A model generated the notes under the pieces. That model searched no databases and was not told the DNA's origin. It saw only the letters and a list, made by a program, of their open reading frames with translations. From Amycolatopsis sp. 2-15 (lineage in GTDB: Bacteria; Actinomycetota; Actinomycetes; Mycobacteriales; Pseudonocardiaceae): a stretch of DNA of 64,000 nucleotides. The number at the start of each line of letters is the position of its first letter. Position 1 is the first letter of the stretch. The stretch covers positions 4,746,501-4,810,500 of the forward strand of contig NZ_CP127294.1 in NCBI RefSeq assembly GCF_030285625.1, written 5' to 3'. This document shows positions 22,878 to 31,276 of the stretch, in pieces. Both the position numbers and the translations under genes were made by a program.

Positions 22878-23821
22878 CCGAAGTCGAGCCGGGCGATCTC
22901 CGCAGAGATCCGCTGCGCCTCGGTGACGAGGTGGCCGATCAGGAGCTGGGCGCTTTTCGACGGTGCGCGGCCGGCGAGAGTGGTGACGCCGATGGCGCGC
23001 GGTACGGTCTCCAGCCGGATCGGCAGGTAGCCGAGGGCGTCGTCGTCGGCGCCGATGAGCAGGGGCAGCGGCGTGATCGCGTCGGTGTGCAGCAGGATCG
23101 AGCGCATGGTCAGGATCGTCGAGCACTCGATGACGTTGCGGGGCAAGGGAACTTCGTGGCGGGCGAACAGCTCGTCGAGCTCGTCGCGCAGCGCGGTGGG
23201 CCGGCCCGGCAGGATCCAGGGGAACTTCTGCAGCTGCGCCAGGGACCGGAGCCCGGACTCGATGGCCGGGTGGTCGCGGCGCGCGACGAGGCCCACGGGT
23301 TCCTCGTACAGCGGCGCGTGGTGAAACCGGCTCGCGGCGCCGGCGGGCGGGCGGCCGACGAGGAAGTCGACCTCGCCGTGCGCGAGCCGGACGTCGAGAT
23401 CGGCTCCGAGCCCCTCCACCACGGTCGCCGTCAGGGTCGGGTGCTCGGCTTTGAGCCGGACGAGTGCAGAGGGGAGCAGCACGTACGCGCCGGCGAGGTT
23501 CGTGCCGACGCGCACGGGTTCCGCGCCGTCGCGCAGCAGCCCGTCGATGCGGTCCTGCGCGGAGGTCATGGTGCTCACCACAGCCCGCGCGTGGTCGAGC
23601 AGGATCTCGCCGAACGCGGTGGGCCGCACCCCGCGAGGCCCGCGCACGAACAGCTCCACCCCGACGATCGACTCCGTCTCGCGCAGCGCCCGGGTGACTG
23701 CCGGCTGCGTCACGTGCAGATCCTTGGCCGCACCCAGAAGCGAGCCGTTCTCGGCGATCGCGATCACCAGCACCAGGTGCCGCATCTTGAGGCGGCCGTC
23801 GAGGAAACGTTGCTGGTCCAC
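22874..23821 (-). CDS. LysR-family transcriptional regulator
   Basis: A 315-residue LysR protein. The N-terminal winged helix is complete (LVLVIAIAENGSLLGAAKDL, HVTQPAVTRALRETES). The C-terminal periplasmic-binding-like sensor runs to LLIGHLVTEAQRISAEIARL. It resembles regulators of the GbpR/PcaQ kind, which open with a residue set like GRLKMRHL. GTG at 23821 is preceded by AAAGGGTGAGG; a second GTG lies at 23830. It is divergent from the cyclase/ThDP operon and is its likely activator. The gap to 23939 has several TATAAC/CATAACC words that could be its sites. Confidence 0.88.
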   Translation of the reverse strand: MDQQRFLDGRLKMRHLVLVIAIAENGSLLGAAKDLHVTQPAVTRALRETESIVGVELFVRGPRGVRPTAFGEILLDHARAVVSTMTSAQDRIDGLLRDGAEPVRVGTNLAGAYVLLPSALVRLKAEHPTLTATVVEGLGADLDVRLAHGEVDFLVGRPPAGAASRFHHAPLYEEPVGLVARRDHPAIESGLRSLAQLQKFPWILPGRPTALRDELDELFARHEVPLPRNVIECSTILTMRSILLHTDAITPLPLLIGADDDALGYLPIRLETVPRAIGVTTLAGRAPSKSAQLLIGHLVTEAQRISAEIARLDFG

Positions 23822-23938
23822 TGACCTCACCCTTTCGCTCGGCGAGGTATAGCAGATCGGCTCCGGTATAACCATGCGGGCATAACCGGGCCGGGATAGG
23901 CATTGGTGCGCCGGGGCCCGCGCGCACACGATGAATTC

Positions 23939-24739
23939 ATGTCTTCCTCGCCTGAGACCACCGGATCCGTTTCCGCGCTGGTCGGCGCCCTCGCTCGCGG
24001 TGACGCGTCGATCATCGAGCTCACGGCACCGCTCTCGTCCGACACCCCCGTGCTCGACCTGCCCTCGGACATGGCGCCGATTCCCCGGTTCCGCCTGGAG
24101 GAGCTGGCGAAGTACGACGAGCGCGGCCGCACGTCGTACCAGAACGGCATCCACACCGGCGAGCACGTCGGCACCCACTTCGACGCGCCGCGGCACTGGG
24201 TCACCGGTGCCGATCTGGAGGACGTCGCGTCCGTGCCGCCGTCCCGCCTGGTCGCGCCGGCCGTCGTGATCGACAAGACGCGCGTGGCCGCCGCCGACCT
24301 GGACTACGTGCTGCGCCGCGACGACGTCGGGGAATGGCAGCGCGAACACGGCGCCCTGCCGCGGGGCTGGCTGCTGTTCCGCACCGGCTGGGCCGCGCGC
24401 TCGCACGACCAGGAGCTGTTCCTCAACGCCGGCGGCGACGGGCCGCACACCCCGGGCGTCGATCCCGACTGCGCGCGCTGGCTGGCGCAGGAGACCCCGA
24501 TCTTCGGGTTCGGCGTCGAGACCGTCGGCACCGACGCTGGGCAGGCGTTCCGCTTCGATCCCGAGTTCCCCGTGCACTCGTACCTGCTCGGCGCGGGCAA
24601 GTACGGCATCACCCAGCTGCAGAACCTGCACCTGCTGCCGCCGACGGGCGCGTTGCTGATCGTGGCGCCGCAGCGGATCGTCGGCGGCTCCGGGAGCCCG
24701 GCGCGCGTGCTGGCCCTCGTCGAGAACGGAGCGAAGTGA
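23939..24739 (+). CDS. Cyclase-family hydrolase (kynurenine-formamidase-like)
   Basis: A 266-residue metal-dependent hydrolase with the family signature HVGTHFDAPRHW near residue 76 (HxGTHxDxPxH). FRTGWAARSHDQELF lies near 145 and FGVETVGTDAG near 190, where a second metal or catalytic glutamate is expected. Relatives hydrolyse N-formylkynurenine, isatin or cyclic imides. ATG 23939 has only a weak upstream signal. The next gene starts 2 bases after its stop, so it forms one operon with the ThDP enzyme, and a two-step hydrolysis/decarboxylation route is plausible. Confidence 0.85.
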   Translation: MSSSPETTGSVSALVGALARGDASIIELTAPLSSDTPVLDLPSDMAPIPRFRLEELAKYDERGRTSYQNGIHTGEHVGTHFDAPRHWVTGADLEDVASVPPSRLVAPAVVIDKTRVAAADLDYVLRRDDVGEWQREHGALPRGWLLFRTGWAARSHDQELFLNAGGDGPHTPGVDPDCARWLAQETPIFGFGVETVGTDAGQAFRFDPEFPVHSYLLGAGKYGITQLQNLHLLPPTGALLIVAPQRIVGGSGSPARVLALVENGAK

Positions 24740-24741
24740 CC

Positions 24742-26385
24742 ATGCTGGTGCACGAGGCCATCGGCCGGTGCCTGACCGAGCACGGCGTGCGCGCCGCGTT
24801 CGGCGTGGTCGGCAGCGGCAACTTCCACTTCACCCAGGCCCTGGTGGCCGGGGGAGCGCGGTTCGTGGCCGCACGCCACGAAGGCGGCGCGGCGACGATG
24901 GCCGACGCCTACGCGCGCATGTCGGGTGAGGTCGCGGTGCTGTCGCTGCACCAGGGCTGCGGCTACACCAACGCGCTCACCGGGATCACCGAGGCGGCCA
25001 AGAGCCGGACCCCGCTGCTGGTGCTGACCGCCGAGGCCGACGACCCGGCGTCCAACTTCTTCATCGACCAGCCCGGCCTCGCCACCGGTGTCGGCGCCGT
25101 ACCGCTGCGGGTGGACTCGCCACGGACGGCCCTGCGGGACGTGGCCCGGGCGCTGGCCATCTGCGCGCAGCAGCGGCGGACCGTGGTGCTCAACGTCCCG
25201 ATCGACGTCCAGGAGCTGGAGCTGCCGGAGCAACAGCACGGGGCGGTCCCGGCCGCGATCGCCGCGCCGCAGCCGGCGCCCGAGCCGTTGGCGGAGTTCG
25301 CCCGGCTGCTGAGCGAGGCGTCCCGGCCGGTGTTCATCGTCGGCCGCGGTGGCCGTACGCCCGGTGCGGGCGAGGCGATCCGGGAGCTGGGGAACCAGGC
25401 GGGTGCGCTGCTGGCCACGTCGGCGGTGAGCCGCGGGCTGTTCCACGACGACCCGTGGAGCATCGACGTCTCGGGCGGCTTCGCCTCCCCGCTGACGGTC
25501 GAGCTGATTTCCCAGGCCGACCTGGTCGTGGCATTCGGGTGTGCGCTGAACATGTGGACGACCCGCCACGGCGCGCTCCTCGGGGCCGACGCCCGCGTGG
25601 TCCAGGTCGACCTGGACCCGGCGGCGATCGGCCGGCACCGCGGCGTCGACCTCGGGCTGTGGGGCGGGGTCGCGGAAACCGCCCGCGCGGCGACGGCCCT
25701 GCTCCGCTCCGGTGGCGCGAAGCCGCGGACGGGCTACCGGCAGCCGGAGCTCGGCCCCCGCCTCCGCACGGGCCTGCGCTGGAACCAGCTCCCGTTCGAC
25801 GACGCCTCCACCGAAGACCGCATCGACCCGCGCGCGCTGTCGGCGAGGCTCGACGAGCTGCTGCCGGCCGAGCGGACCGTGTCGGTCGACTCCGGCAACT
25901 TCCTCGGCTATCCGAGCATGTACCTCGACGTGCCGGACGAGTACGGGTTCTGCTTCACCCAGGCGTTCCAGTCGGTCGGGCTGGGGCTGGCGAGCGCGAT
26001 CGGCACAGCGCTGGCGCAGCCTGGCCGCGTCCCCGTCGCGGCGCTGGGCGACGGCGGGTTCCTGATGGGGCTCTCGGAGCTGGAAACGGCTGTGCGCCTG
26101 GGGCTTCCGCTGCTGGTCGTCGTCTACAACGACGCGATGTACGGCGCGGAAGTGCACCACTTCGGGGCCGGGACCGCGGGGCTGGACAACGTCACCTTCC
26201 CCGACGCCGACCTGGCCGCGCTGGCCCGGGGCCACGGCTGCGAGGGCCTGACCGTGCGCTCGGCCGACGACCTCGCCGCCGTCAAGGACTGGCTGTCGTC
26301 GGCGCCCCGGCGGCCGCTGGTCCTCGACGCCAAGATCACCTCCGATGGCGGGGCCTGGTGGCTGCACGAGGCCTTCGGTCACTGA
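24742..26385 (+). CDS. Thiamine-diphosphate-dependent enzyme (acetolactate-synthase/decarboxylase family)
   Basis: 547 residues with the three-domain ThDP layout. The PYR domain has the catalytic glutamate in RHEGGAATMADAYAR near residue 47. The central domain follows (RPVFIVGRGGRTPGAGEA). The PP domain has the ThDP-Mg motif GDGGFLMG near 435 and the matching Asn in VVVYNDAMYG 24 residues on. Substrate cannot be told: relatives include 2-oxoacid decarboxylases and carboligases. It starts 2 bases after the cyclase gene, suggesting a 2-oxoacid made after ring or amide hydrolysis. Confidence 0.88.
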   Translation: MLVHEAIGRCLTEHGVRAAFGVVGSGNFHFTQALVAGGARFVAARHEGGAATMADAYARMSGEVAVLSLHQGCGYTNALTGITEAAKSRTPLLVLTAEADDPASNFFIDQPGLATGVGAVPLRVDSPRTALRDVARALAICAQQRRTVVLNVPIDVQELELPEQQHGAVPAAIAAPQPAPEPLAEFARLLSEASRPVFIVGRGGRTPGAGEAIRELGNQAGALLATSAVSRGLFHDDPWSIDVSGGFASPLTVELISQADLVVAFGCALNMWTTRHGALLGADARVVQVDLDPAAIGRHRGVDLGLWGGVAETARAATALLRSGGAKPRTGYRQPELGPRLRTGLRWNQLPFDDASTEDRIDPRALSARLDELLPAERTVSVDSGNFLGYPSMYLDVPDEYGFCFTQAFQSVGLGLASAIGTALAQPGRVPVAALGDGGFLMGLSELETAVRLGLPLLVVVYNDAMYGAEVHHFGAGTAGLDNVTFPDADLAALARGHGCEGLTVRSADDLAAVKDWLSSAPRRPLVLDAKITSDGGAWWLHEAFGH

Positions 26386-26519
26386 GCGCAGCGGCGGCCC
26401 TTGTTTTGCTGACACGATCGTGGTCGCAAACGGGTCGCCGCTTGTACCGAGTACGTACCATCTCGAAACGGGGCGGCGGCACCGAGGACCAGCCGCCGGC
26501 CTGCGAGAGGGAGCACGCG

Positions 26520-27353
26520 ATGACCGGTCTCGACTGGCAGGAGGTGGCCCGGTTCGGCGAGCTCGCCTGTGGCTCACTGCGGGCGGCCACCGTGCAGCAG
26601 CGGACCCTGCCGGAGCTGGTCCGCGTCCTGCGCTGCGATTCGGGCGCGATCCACCAGCTCGACCGCCGCTGCCGGGGCCAGGTGGCGTCCTTGACGGGCG
26701 CGCCGGTGAAGATGCTCATCGAGTTCGCGCCCATCTCCGGGCCGGCGAATCCGTATTTCAAGCGCTCGACCACGTCGCAGTTCCCGGTCCACGACGCGGT
26801 GCTGCACGGCCGCCGTACCGACCACCTGCGCTCACCGGTGGGACAGCTCCTGGCCGACTACGGGTTCGAGCACTGCCTCTACGCGTTGCTCGTCGCCGAG
26901 GGCCGCCCCGTCGGCACCGCGACCTTCGCCCGCCGGACCGGCCGGCCGGCGTTCACCACCCGGGAGCAGGAGATGGCCCACCGGCTGTCGAAGTTCCTGG
27001 CGATCGGCCTGGCCAACGCCGCGGCCTACGAGCGGCGCGCACCCGGCGCGCCGCTCGAGGGACCCGTCCCGGCGAACCTCGACATCGACACGATCGACCT
27101 GTCCGAACCTTCGAGGACACCCCAAGCCGGCACCGCGCCGTCCGCGGGAGCCGACGGGGGACTGACCGAGCGGGAGCGCGAGGTGCTCGCGCTGGCCACG
27201 AGCGGGCTGAGCAACGCGGAGATCGCCGCCGAGCTCGGGATCGCGCTCAACACCGTCAAACAGCACATGAAGCACAGTTTCCACAAGCTCGGCGTGCGCT
27301 CGCGGCTCGAAGCCCTGCGGTACCTGCAGGAGAACAACCTCGTGGCGTCCTGA
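26520..27353 (+). CDS. LuxR-family regulator with GAF-like sensor
   Basis: 277 residues. The first 165 look like a GAF-type sensor (VLRCDSGAIHQLDRRCRG, FEHCLYALLVAEGRPVGTAT). The C-terminal 60 are a LuxR helix-turn-helix (LTEREREVLALATSGLSNAE, IAAELGIALNTVKQHMKHSF). A Ser/Pro/Thr-rich linker separates them. ATG 26520 follows GAGAGGGAGC. It stands alone 134 bases after the ThDP gene and is closed by a perfect terminator, so it may be transcribed separately. Probable regulator of this catabolic block. Confidence 0.88.
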   Translation: MTGLDWQEVARFGELACGSLRAATVQQRTLPELVRVLRCDSGAIHQLDRRCRGQVASLTGAPVKMLIEFAPISGPANPYFKRSTTSQFPVHDAVLHGRRTDHLRSPVGQLLADYGFEHCLYALLVAEGRPVGTATFARRTGRPAFTTREQEMAHRLSKFLAIGLANAAAYERRAPGAPLEGPVPANLDIDTIDLSEPSRTPQAGTAPSAGADGGLTEREREVLALATSGLSNAEIAAELGIALNTVKQHMKHSFHKLGVRSRLEALRYLQENNLVAS

Positions 27354-27362
27354 CCCGAAGCC

Positions 27363-27395
27363 GCCGGGATCGCTTGTGCGGCAAGCGATCCCGGC
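27363..27395. terminator. 14-bp perfect hairpin between luxR and the LLM gene
   Basis: Arms GCCGGGATCGCTTG and CAAGCGATCCCGGC with a 5-base loop, between two convergent genes, 10 bases past the luxR stop. Confidence 0.8.
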
Positions 27396-27401
27396 AGCCG
27401 C

Positions 27402-28517
27402 TCAAGCGGTGGCGGGCGCGCGCAGGCCGGCTTCCTCGAGCCGGGGCAGCACCTCGCCGGCGAGCTTCTCCAGCCCGTTCTCGTAGTCCAGCCAGATCAG
27501 CATCAGGCCGTCGACGCCGGCGTCGGAGAGTTCCTGCATGCGCTGCGCGATGTCACTCGCCGAACCCACCAGGGGGTAGGCGCCGTAGCCGGCCTTGAAC
27601 TCGTACGACATTTCCGCCATTTTCTCCGGTGGCATCGTCTTGGCGTTGGGGATGTTCGCCTCGATCAGGTCCGCGACCCCGACGTCGTCGCCTCGCGTCA
27701 CGATGTAGTCGTGGGCGTAGGCCTCGGCTGCGGCGGTGGTGTCCTTTTGCACGACGTATGCGGAAAGCCAGATCTGGATTTCCTTGCCGAACTTCTTGCG
27801 CGCCTCTTCGCGGTATTCCGCGACGCGTGCCTTCACGGCTTGGGGATCGGGATCGTCGGGAATGGTGAAGGCCACCTCGGCGTGCTCCGCGGCGAACTGG
27901 CGCCCGCGCGGCGAGCCACCGGCGTTGAGCAGGACCGGGCGCGACTGCAGCGGACGCGGCTGCGACATGGCGTTCTTGAGGTCGAAGTACTCGTTCTTCA
28001 GGTCGAAGCCCTCGTCGGAGGACCAGAGCTTGTCGAACGCCTCCATCCACTTGTCGGCGTACCCGTAGCGGTCGTTGTGTTCCTGCATCTCGACGCCGAA
28101 CAACTCGAACTCCGGCGGGAACCAGCCGCAGACCAGGTTCATCCCCGCGCGGCCGCCGGAGATCAGGTCGACCGTCGCCTCGGCCTTGGCGACGAACGCC
28201 GGGTTGATCAGCGCCATCGGGAACGTGCTGATGATGCTGATCCGTTCGGTGATCGCGGCGATCGCGCCGGCCCAGGCGAAGGTTTCCATCACGTCGCCCG
28301 AGTAATGGTTGTCGCCACCGAAGGCGCGCCAGCGCGACGCCGAGACGAAGCCTTCGATGCCCAGCTCGTCGGCCCGCTTCGCCAGCCGGCTGATCTCGTC
28401 CCAATCGCCGGAGAACCGGTCGGGGTGGTGGGTGAAAGAGGCACCTTTGGCGTTCACGCCGAAAATGCTCAGCTTGAGCTTGTTGGCCGAGTCTCGAATG
28501 GGATTCGGCTTGACCAT
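27402..28517 (-). CDS. LLM-class flavin monooxygenase (RutA/SfnG group)
   Basis: A 371-residue bacterial-luciferase-like TIM barrel: LKLSIFGVNAKGASF, ISTFPMALINPAFVAKAEAT, LISGGRAGMNLVCGWFPPEF, LLNAGGSPRGRQFAAEHA. The wording matches FMN-dependent group C monooxygenases such as RutA and sulfone monooxygenases, which open C-N or C-S bonds using reduced FMN. Two flavin reductases lie divergently at 28792-29828 and are the likely partners. The start is taken at ATG 28517; a GTG at 28538 is also possible and has a weak GAGA signal. Confidence 0.85.
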   Translation of the reverse strand: MVKPNPIRDSANKLKLSIFGVNAKGASFTHHPDRFSGDWDEISRLAKRADELGIEGFVSASRWRAFGGDNHYSGDVMETFAWAGAIAAITERISIISTFPMALINPAFVAKAEATVDLISGGRAGMNLVCGWFPPEFELFGVEMQEHNDRYGYADKWMEAFDKLWSSDEGFDLKNEYFDLKNAMSQPRPLQSRPVLLNAGGSPRGRQFAAEHAEVAFTIPDDPDPQAVKARVAEYREEARKKFGKEIQIWLSAYVVQKDTTAAAEAYAHDYIVTRGDDVGVADLIEANIPNAKTMPPEKMAEMSYEFKAGYGAYPLVGSASDIAQRMQELSDAGVDGLMLIWLDYENGLEKLAGEVLPRLEEAGLRAPATA

Positions 28518-28592
28518 AGTGTCGTCCACGGTGACCACATTTCTCGTAGAGAAGACTTGGTCGACATTTTCTGCGTGCGCACGCCGGCCTGG

Positions 28593-28612
28593 CCATAACC
28601 CCTGGGTGTTAT
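28593..28612 (-). promoter_or_regulatory. Copy 2 of the 20-base leader element
   Basis: The plus strand reads CCATAACCCCTGGGTGTTAT, 18/20 identical to 22858-22877. On the minus strand it forms ATAAC-N8-GTTAT, an inverted repeat of LysR-box type, about 75 bases upstream of the LLM start. Confidence 0.5.
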
Positions 28613-28791
28613 TGTGACGGCTTCTCACTCCGCGCTAATGTGATCGTCACTCCGCGCCAAGACGCGGCTCGTGGCAAGAGCTGTCACGGGGCTGTACGGG
28701 CCACAAGATCTCGTACCAGCTGCAGGAAGTTCGTCAGCGTCGGCGTTGCCGTGACGAAGCCCGAGGCCTTCCGGGGCCGAACGGAGCAGCT

Positions 28792-29310
28792 ATGAAAACC
28801 ACCATTGTTGTTGGAAATCCGAAGCCCGCTTCGCGGACGAGGCAGGTCGCCGAGGCCTTGCTCGACCGGCTGGTGAAGGACGACGCGGACCGGCAGGTCA
28901 TCGATCTGTCCGACCACTCCGCCGAGATCTTCGCCTGGCCGTCGGAGGTGATGTCGGCGCTGAACGAGCGCGTCGCCGGCAGCGATCTCGTGGTGATCGC
29001 GAGCCCGACCTACAAGGCCACCTACACCGGGCTGGTCAAGGCCTTCCTGGACCGCTACGCGGCGGGCGGGCTGGCCGGGGTGACGGCGATCCCCGTGATG
29101 ACCGGGGGCAGCCCCGCCCACGCGATGGGTGTCGACAGCCACCTCGCCCCGCTGCTGACCGAGCTCGGCGCCGTGGTTCCGGGAGCCGGGTGGTACTTCG
29201 AGACCTCCTCGATGGACTCGCTGGACACACTCGCCGACGAGGCGGCCGCGCGCTACGCCCGCACGATCGGGCAGCTCGCCCGCCTGGCCGAGGGGGTGCG
29301 GATCCCGTGA
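28792..29310 (+). CDS. NADPH-dependent FMN reductase (SsuE/MsuE-like)
   Basis: 172 residues of flavodoxin-like fold opening MKTTIVVGNPKPASRTRQVA, with the FMN-binding loop at residues 8-16 and the second loop SPTYKATYTGLVKAFLD near 72, and GGSPAHAMG near 105. The family reduces FMN with NADPH for group C monooxygenases. CGGAGCAGCT precedes the ATG. Its stop overlaps the GTG of the flavin reductase. Confidence 0.88.
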   Translation: MKTTIVVGNPKPASRTRQVAEALLDRLVKDDADRQVIDLSDHSAEIFAWPSEVMSALNERVAGSDLVVIASPTYKATYTGLVKAFLDRYAAGGLAGVTAIPVMTGGSPAHAMGVDSHLAPLLTELGAVVPGAGWYFETSSMDSLDTLADEAAARYARTIGQLARLAEGVRIP

Positions 29311-29828
29311 CGCGACCGTTGACGAGCGTCGCTGACTCCCGCCCGTACCGCGAAGCAGTGGGGTGCTACGCCTCCGGTGTCGTGGTGGTCGGCGCGACCG
29401 CGGACGACGGGCAGCGGATCGGGTTCACGTGCCAGTCGTTCCACAGCGTCTCGCTGGACCCGCCGCTGATCCTGATCTGTGTCGCCCGGACTTCGAGCAC
29501 CTATCCGCTGATCCGGGATATCGGCCGGTTCGCCGTGTCCGTGCTGGGCCACGACCACCGGGAGGTCGCCTCCGCGTTCGCCCGCAAGGGCGTCGACCGG
29601 TGGAGCGGGGTCGCGCACACCGAAACCGCGGCCGGGAACCCCGTCCTCGCCGAGAGCCTCGTGTGGCTCGACTGCGAGATCGACGCCGAGCACGACGCGG
29701 GTGACCACCACCTCGTCGTCGGCCGCGTGCTGGAGATGAGCTCGCCGGACGCGCAGGACGGCGCCGAGCCGCTGCTGTTCTACCGCGGTGGTTTCCACCG
29801 CATCGCCTCGGTGCCCGCCGTCGGCTGA
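29307..29828 (+). CDS. Flavin reductase (FMN/FAD-binding split-barrel family)
   Basis: 173 residues: YREAVGCYASGVVVVGATAD at the start, QSFHSVSLDPPLILICVAR near 40, FAVSVLGHDHREVASAFA near 72, and the end AEPLLFYRGGFHRIA. This is the HpaC/NTAB-type flavin reductase fold. The GTG overlaps the FMN-reductase stop by four bases, showing translational coupling. Two reductases for one oxygenase suggests redundancy or two electron routes. Confidence 0.88.
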   Translation: MTRPLTSVADSRPYREAVGCYASGVVVVGATADDGQRIGFTCQSFHSVSLDPPLILICVARTSSTYPLIRDIGRFAVSVLGHDHREVASAFARKGVDRWSGVAHTETAAGNPVLAESLVWLDCEIDAEHDAGDHHLVVGRVLEMSSPDAQDGAEPLLFYRGGFHRIASVPAVG

Positions 29829-29836
29829 GCGACCCG

Positions 29837-29867
29837 GGTCCGGCTGGGCCTGCGGTCCAGCCGGACC
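29837..29867 (+). terminator. 11-bp hairpin within the flavin operon
   Basis: Arms GGTCCGGCTGG and CCAGCCGGACC with a 9-base loop, 8 bases after the reductase stop and just before the ribosome binding site of the RibB-like gene. It could partly terminate. Confidence 0.55.
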
Positions 29868-29884
29868 TACGAAGGAAGACGACG

Positions 29885-30547
29885 ATGACACAGCAGCTTT
29901 CACCAGACCACCAGTTCGACACGGTGAGCGTCGCGCGGGCCGCCGCCGCGATCGCCCACGGGCGGCCGGTGGTGGTGGCCGGCACCCACGGCGACCTCGT
30001 GTTCGCCGCGCAGGACGCCACACCGCACCTGGTGTCCGAGGCCGTGCGCTACACCGACGGGTTCGTCTGCGTCGCCCTGCCGGACGAGGACTGCGACCGC
30101 CTCGGGCTCCCGCTGATGTACCCCGGGGCGCCGGCGTGCGGAGGGGAAGCCTTCGCCGTCACGGTCGACGCCCTCGCCGGCGGGACGACCGGCATCTCCG
30201 CGACCGACCGGGCCCGCACGATCCGGCTGCTGGCAAGTCCCGCCGCGACTCCGGCCGACTTCACCCGGCCCGGCCACGTCGTGCCCATCCGGACGGCCCG
30301 CGCAAGCACCCCGCACCGCGCCGGCCGCGGCGAGGCCGCCCTGGACCTGGTACGGCTCGCGGGCAAGGGCGAAGCCGCGGTGCTCAGCGGCATCGTGTCG
30401 CAACGCGAGGCGGGCGACCTGGCCGGTCCGGAGGAACTGGGTTCGTTCGCCGCCGAGCACGGCCTGCTCGTCGTGTCGGCCGCCGACGTGCTGGCGCCCA
30501 GATCGGCGGCTCAGCCCGCGTGCCCCCGGTGCGGGCACCCGGGGTGA
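29885..30547 (+). CDS. RibB-like (DHBP synthase fold) protein lacking metal ligands
   Basis: 220 residues clearly related to 3,4-dihydroxy-2-butanone-4-phosphate synthase: FVCVALPDEDCDRLGLPLMY, GGTTGISATDRARTIR, TRPGHVVPIRT and the last strand FAAEHGLLVVSAADVL. The acidic loop that carries the Mg-binding glutamate in RibB (DDEDRENEGD) is shortened to VAGTHGDL, and the second ligand histidine (RGGHTEA) is replaced in RAGRGEA. Normal DHBP synthesis is therefore unlikely. It follows two flavin reductases after a hairpin and has GAAGGA before the ATG. A role in flavin binding or a changed sugar-phosphate reaction is a guess. Confidence 0.8.
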   Translation: MTQQLSPDHQFDTVSVARAAAAIAHGRPVVVAGTHGDLVFAAQDATPHLVSEAVRYTDGFVCVALPDEDCDRLGLPLMYPGAPACGGEAFAVTVDALAGGTTGISATDRARTIRLLASPAATPADFTRPGHVVPIRTARASTPHRAGRGEAALDLVRLAGKGEAAVLSGIVSQREAGDLAGPEELGSFAAEHGLLVVSAADVLAPRSAAQPACPRCGHPG

Positions 30548-30577
30548 CTTCGCCGTGCACCGCCGGCAGGTCAAGGT

Positions 30578-30591
30578 AAACCGGACGGTTT
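30578..30591. promoter_or_regulatory. Palindrome AAACCGGACGGTTT upstream of tetR
   Basis: Perfect 6-base arms around GA, 35 bases before the TetR start at 30626. Likely autoregulatory operator. Confidence 0.6.
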
Positions 30592-30625
30592 CTCGCGTCA
30601 AGCGTTGCGAGGTAGCCTGGACGTC

Positions 30626-31243
30626 ATGAGCACCGAGACCGCCGCACCCGACGCGAAGGCCGGATCTTCGGACAACGCCGTCCGGGAGTCCCAGCGCGAG
30701 CGGCTCCTGCGTGCCGCGATCGAGCTCTTCTACCGCGACGGGGTCGCCGTCGGCGCGAACGCGCTGTGCCGGCGGGCGGGGATCTCCAAGAAGTCGATGT
30801 ACGAGCTGTTCGACAGCAAGGACGCCCTGCTCGAAGCCGCGCTACAACGCCGGATCGGCGACGACGCGGCCTTCCTGTTGCCCCCGCCCGATTTCAGCTC
30901 CAGCCCGCGCGCGCGGCTGCTGCACGTCTTCGAGCAGCTGGAAGCCTTCGCGACGTCACCCGACTACCGGGGTTGCGCCTACCTCGTGACGCAGCTCGAG
31001 CTGAAAGATCCCGACCACCCCGCGAGCATCGCGGCCGCCCGCCTCAAAACCGAGCACCTCGAAGGCTTCTTCCGCGCCGAAGCCGAACGCGGTCACGCCA
31101 CCGACCCGGGCTTCCTCACCCGCCAGCTCGCCGTCCTCTACGACGGGGCCAGCAGCCGCGCCGGCGTCGGCGCCGACGACCTGCGCGGCCTGGCCGTCGC
31201 CACCGCGCGAACCCTGCTGGACGCGGCCGGCGTCACCGACTGA
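30626..31243 (+). CDS. TetR-family regulator
   Basis: 205 residues. After a flexible 24-residue N-terminus comes the helix-turn-helix (RLLRAAIELFYRDGVAVGAN, LCRRAGISKKSMYELFDSKD) and a TetR_C-type ligand domain (SPDYRGCAYLVTQLELKD). The subtype resembles regulators of small-molecule oxidoreductases. ATG 30626 is favoured over the in-frame start at 30605 because the palindrome and GAGG lie upstream. It is co-directional with the flavin operon. Confidence 0.88.
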   Translation: MSTETAAPDAKAGSSDNAVRESQRERLLRAAIELFYRDGVAVGANALCRRAGISKKSMYELFDSKDALLEAALQRRIGDDAAFLLPPPDFSSSPRARLLHVFEQLEAFATSPDYRGCAYLVTQLELKDPDHPASIAAARLKTEHLEGFFRAEAERGHATDPGFLTRQLAVLYDGASSRAGVGADDLRGLAVATARTLLDAAGVTD

Positions 31244-31244
31244 T

Positions 31245-31259
31245 CGTCCGCAAAGGACG
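31245..31259. repeat. Mini-hairpin CGTCC-N5-GGACG
   Basis: This copy starts 2 bases after the TetR stop codon; see the related copies at 10830 and 40656. It may also serve as a short terminator stem. Confidence 0.45.
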
Positions 31260-31276
31260 GTCTCCGGAGCCGGACG

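Noticed and set aside
28543..28596. Possible upstream peptide MARPACARRKC ahead of the LLM gene
   Set aside because: The cysteine content is suggestive of a leader peptide, but the frame has no nearby stop and runs through the whole LLM gene out of frame.
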